From Candidatus Dojkabacteria bacterium (GTDB lineage: Bacteria; Patescibacteriota; Dojkabacteria; SC72; JAFGCJ01): DNA of 33,362 nucleotides. The stretch lies in contig JAQVGB010000001.1 in the NCBI GenBank assembly GCA_028696915.1, forward strand, positions 1 through 33,362. Reading direction: 5' to 3'. Below the pieces are notes generated by a model. The model saw only the letters and a list, made by a program, of their open reading frames with translations, made no database searches and had not been told where the DNA came from. This document shows, piece after piece, positions 32,630-33,362 of the stretch (positions within the stretch are counted from its first letter, which is position 1; every line of letters starts with the position of its first letter). The position numbers were made by a program, and so were the translations under genes.

Positions 32630-32680
32630 TTTTCCGAGGGACCAGTCGCAGGTATTCCCTACGCCAGACCCTGGGAAAAA
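32630..32680. repeat. Tandem hairpin repeat, unit 2 of the small RNA
   Basis: A 51-bp unit beginning TTTTCCGAGGGACCAGTC and ending CCAGACCCTGGGAAAAA on the plus strand. It repeats at 32696-32746 with identical flanks and a divergent, co-varying centre. Confidence 0.9.
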
Positions 32681-32695
32681 TCCGCGCGGGTAGAC

Positions 32696-32746
32696 TTTTC
32701 CGAGGGACCAGTCATAGCTGTTCACTATACCAGACCCTGGGAAAAA
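32696..32746. repeat. Tandem hairpin repeat, unit 1 of the small RNA
   Basis: The partner of 32630-32680. The outer arms match exactly; the centre differs by changes that keep the inner stem paired. Confidence 0.9.
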
Positions 32747-32783
32747 CCTGCCCGCCGACACTTAGTTATTGAAGAACATGTAC

Positions 32784-32812
32784 ATTATATCCTATAGCCT
32801 TACCGGTGTCAA
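32784..32812 (-). promoter_or_regulatory. Perfect consensus promoter of the small RNA
   Basis: Minus strand TTGACA (32807-32812), 17-nt spacer, TATAAT (32784-32789), a full sigma-70-type consensus, suggesting strong transcription. Confidence 0.9.
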
Positions 32813-32832
32813 CCCTCTAATTACTTATCCAC

Positions 32833-32862
32833 ATAGTATCGTCCCGGATACAGTTTTGTCAA
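32833..32862 (-). promoter_or_regulatory. Second upstream promoter of the small RNA, with a DnaA-box-like site
   Basis: Minus strand TTGACA (32857-32862), 18-nt spacer, TACTAT (32833-32838). A TTATCCACA (32825-32833, plus strand), identical to the E. coli DnaA-box consensus, touches the -10 box. A single box can occur by chance. Confidence 0.6.
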
Positions 32863-32987
32863 GACCCGATTAAAGTATGTTGCGCCGCGACTTTCCACCA
32901 CAAAACAATCACTATCTGTCGGAACACCCCGTAAGAATGTTACGAAAGTTTCGCGGAAAAGATACGTGATACGATAATTGGAAAAAT

Positions 32988-33362
32988 CTACTGACGGAGG
33001 GATTTAACGATGTCGTGCACATCCGTGTGCGCACCACGGCGCTCACCGGTTATCGACAACCCCCGCCGCTTCGCCTCGCCCGATACCCGCTTCATATAGG
33101 CAACCGGCCGGACCTCGCCGGAAAGACCAACCTCACCAACATACACATCCGTTCTGCGTAGAGGAACATCCAGTTTCGAGGAAACAATCGCCATACATAC
33201 CGCAAGGTCCGCCGCAGGATCGTCAATCGTCATCCCACCGATAACGCTGACATAGACATCATCGGACGAAACATCGACCTTAGCCCGCCTCGAAAGCACC
33301 GCGCACAACATCTCAAGCCGCTGTCGTGCAATCCCCGTCGGCAGTCTCCGGGGAGAACCGAA
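32988..33362 (-). CDS. radA: DNA repair protein RadA, C-terminal part (partial)
   Basis: The 124 visible residues are the Lon-protease-like C-terminal domain of RadA/Sms: GSPRRLPTGIARQRLEMLCAVLSRRAKVDVSSDDVYVSVIGG, DPAADLAVCMAIVSSKLDVPL and VYVGEVGLSGEVRPV. RadA is a RecA-like, DnaB-like helicase that drives branch migration in recombination, including recombination after natural transformation. The N-terminal zinc finger and ATPase lie beyond the right edge. The family normally runs a few residues past this domain, as here (ending HDIVKSLRQ). Confidence 0.92.
   Translation of the reverse strand, partial: FGSPRRLPTGIARQRLEMLCAVLSRRAKVDVSSDDVYVSVIGGMTIDDPAADLAVCMAIVSSKLDVPLRRTDVYVGEVGLSGEVRPVAYMKRVSGEAKRRGLSITGERRGAHTDVHDIVKSLRQ

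Larger units (their letters stand above)
32510..32777 (-). ncRNA. Candidate structured small RNA with two tandem hairpins
   Basis: A ~268-nt transcription unit is bounded by a perfect promoter (32784-32812) and an intrinsic terminator. It holds two 51-nt long hairpins, 32696-32746 and 32630-32680 in minus-strand order, repeated with a 66-bp period. Each has outer stem TTTTCC/GGAAAA, then AGGG/CCCT, then a C-U-G-G/C-U-G-G section with G-U pairs, and a 6-bp inner stem closed by a GAACA or GAATA loop. The inner stems (TATAGT/GCTATG and CGTAGG/CCTGCG) differ at four of six pairs, all still pairable. A further hairpin (GACC-GGTA-GGTC) lies at 32569-32580. I do not recognise it as tmRNA, RNase P, SRP or a known riboswitch. 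22-codon repeats can be read on either strand, but no start, SD or codon bias supports a protein. Confidence 0.75.

Noticed and set aside
32504..32797. Plus-strand ORF with 22-residue repeats (FSEGPV...RPWEK)
   Set aside because: No promoter, SD or credible start on that strand. The repeat differences are compensatory in RNA stems but change amino acids freely. A minus-strand reading is equally open, as expected for a 66-bp repeat.
1..33362. CRISPR array, prophage or plasmid backbone
   Set aside because: No regularly spaced repeats with unique spacers, no phage structural or integrase genes, and no replication initiator were seen. Only the RAYT-like transposase points to mobility.

Overview
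The window looks like a chromosomal segment of a Patescibacteria (CPR) genome. This is inferred from gene content: a two-gene ComEC, a ComEA with SLBB and HhH domains, an RNHCP zinc protein, single-pass surface proteins with cytoplasmic Pro-rich tails, a minimal REP-type transposase and few Shine-Dalgarno sites. TGA is used as a stop (for example at the end of the 2892-residue gene), which argues against the Gracilibacteria/Absconditabacteria code.

Layout: 1-400 carries the start of a B3/4-domain gene (minus, cut by the window edge). 609-11855 carries a giant LamG/FN3 surface protein followed by a MacB/FtsX-type ABC transporter (plus). 11900-12930 is a tRNA-Arg cluster (anticodons TCG, GCG, TCT; all minus) with a NUDIX gene and two broken tRNA copies, both carrying the same palindromic insert. 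12998-16097 is a competence operon comEA-comEC-comEC metallo-beta-lactamase (minus). 16240-16554 is RNHCP (plus), and 16628-17494 a membrane-anchored cyclophilin (minus). 17607-20045 is leuS, preceded by what reads as a complete ribosome-mediated leucine attenuator. 20339-21794 holds an alpha/beta hydrolase and an unrecognised small protein (plus). Then come tRNA-Ala(GGC), two paralogous cysteine-rich surface proteins (21993-28691, minus) with a complex hairpin terminator between them, tRNA-Ala(CGC), a RAYT-like transposase, a LysM/M23 peptidase, rho, a candidate structured small RNA and the 3' end of radA.

The two most interesting items are regulatory RNAs. (1) Upstream of leuS, a perfect TTGACA-N17-TATAAT promoter starts a transcript whose first codons encode MIDTAGIAKLGLLLLRS, with five Leu codons lying in the first of four mutually exclusive pairing segments that end in an intrinsic terminator. 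The topology is that of the trp/leu attenuators but it controls a tRNA synthetase. (2) Between radA and rho, another perfect consensus promoter and an intrinsic terminator bracket a ~270-nt RNA holding two tandem 51-nt hairpins (66-bp period). Their sequence differences are compensatory in the inner stem, and their G-U pairs point to the minus strand as the transcribed one.

Across the window most -10 boxes read TATAAT, TATACK or TACAAT. Several starts lie within about 10 nt of the inferred transcription start, suggesting leaderless or near-leaderless mRNAs, while genes inside operons more often have SD sequences.
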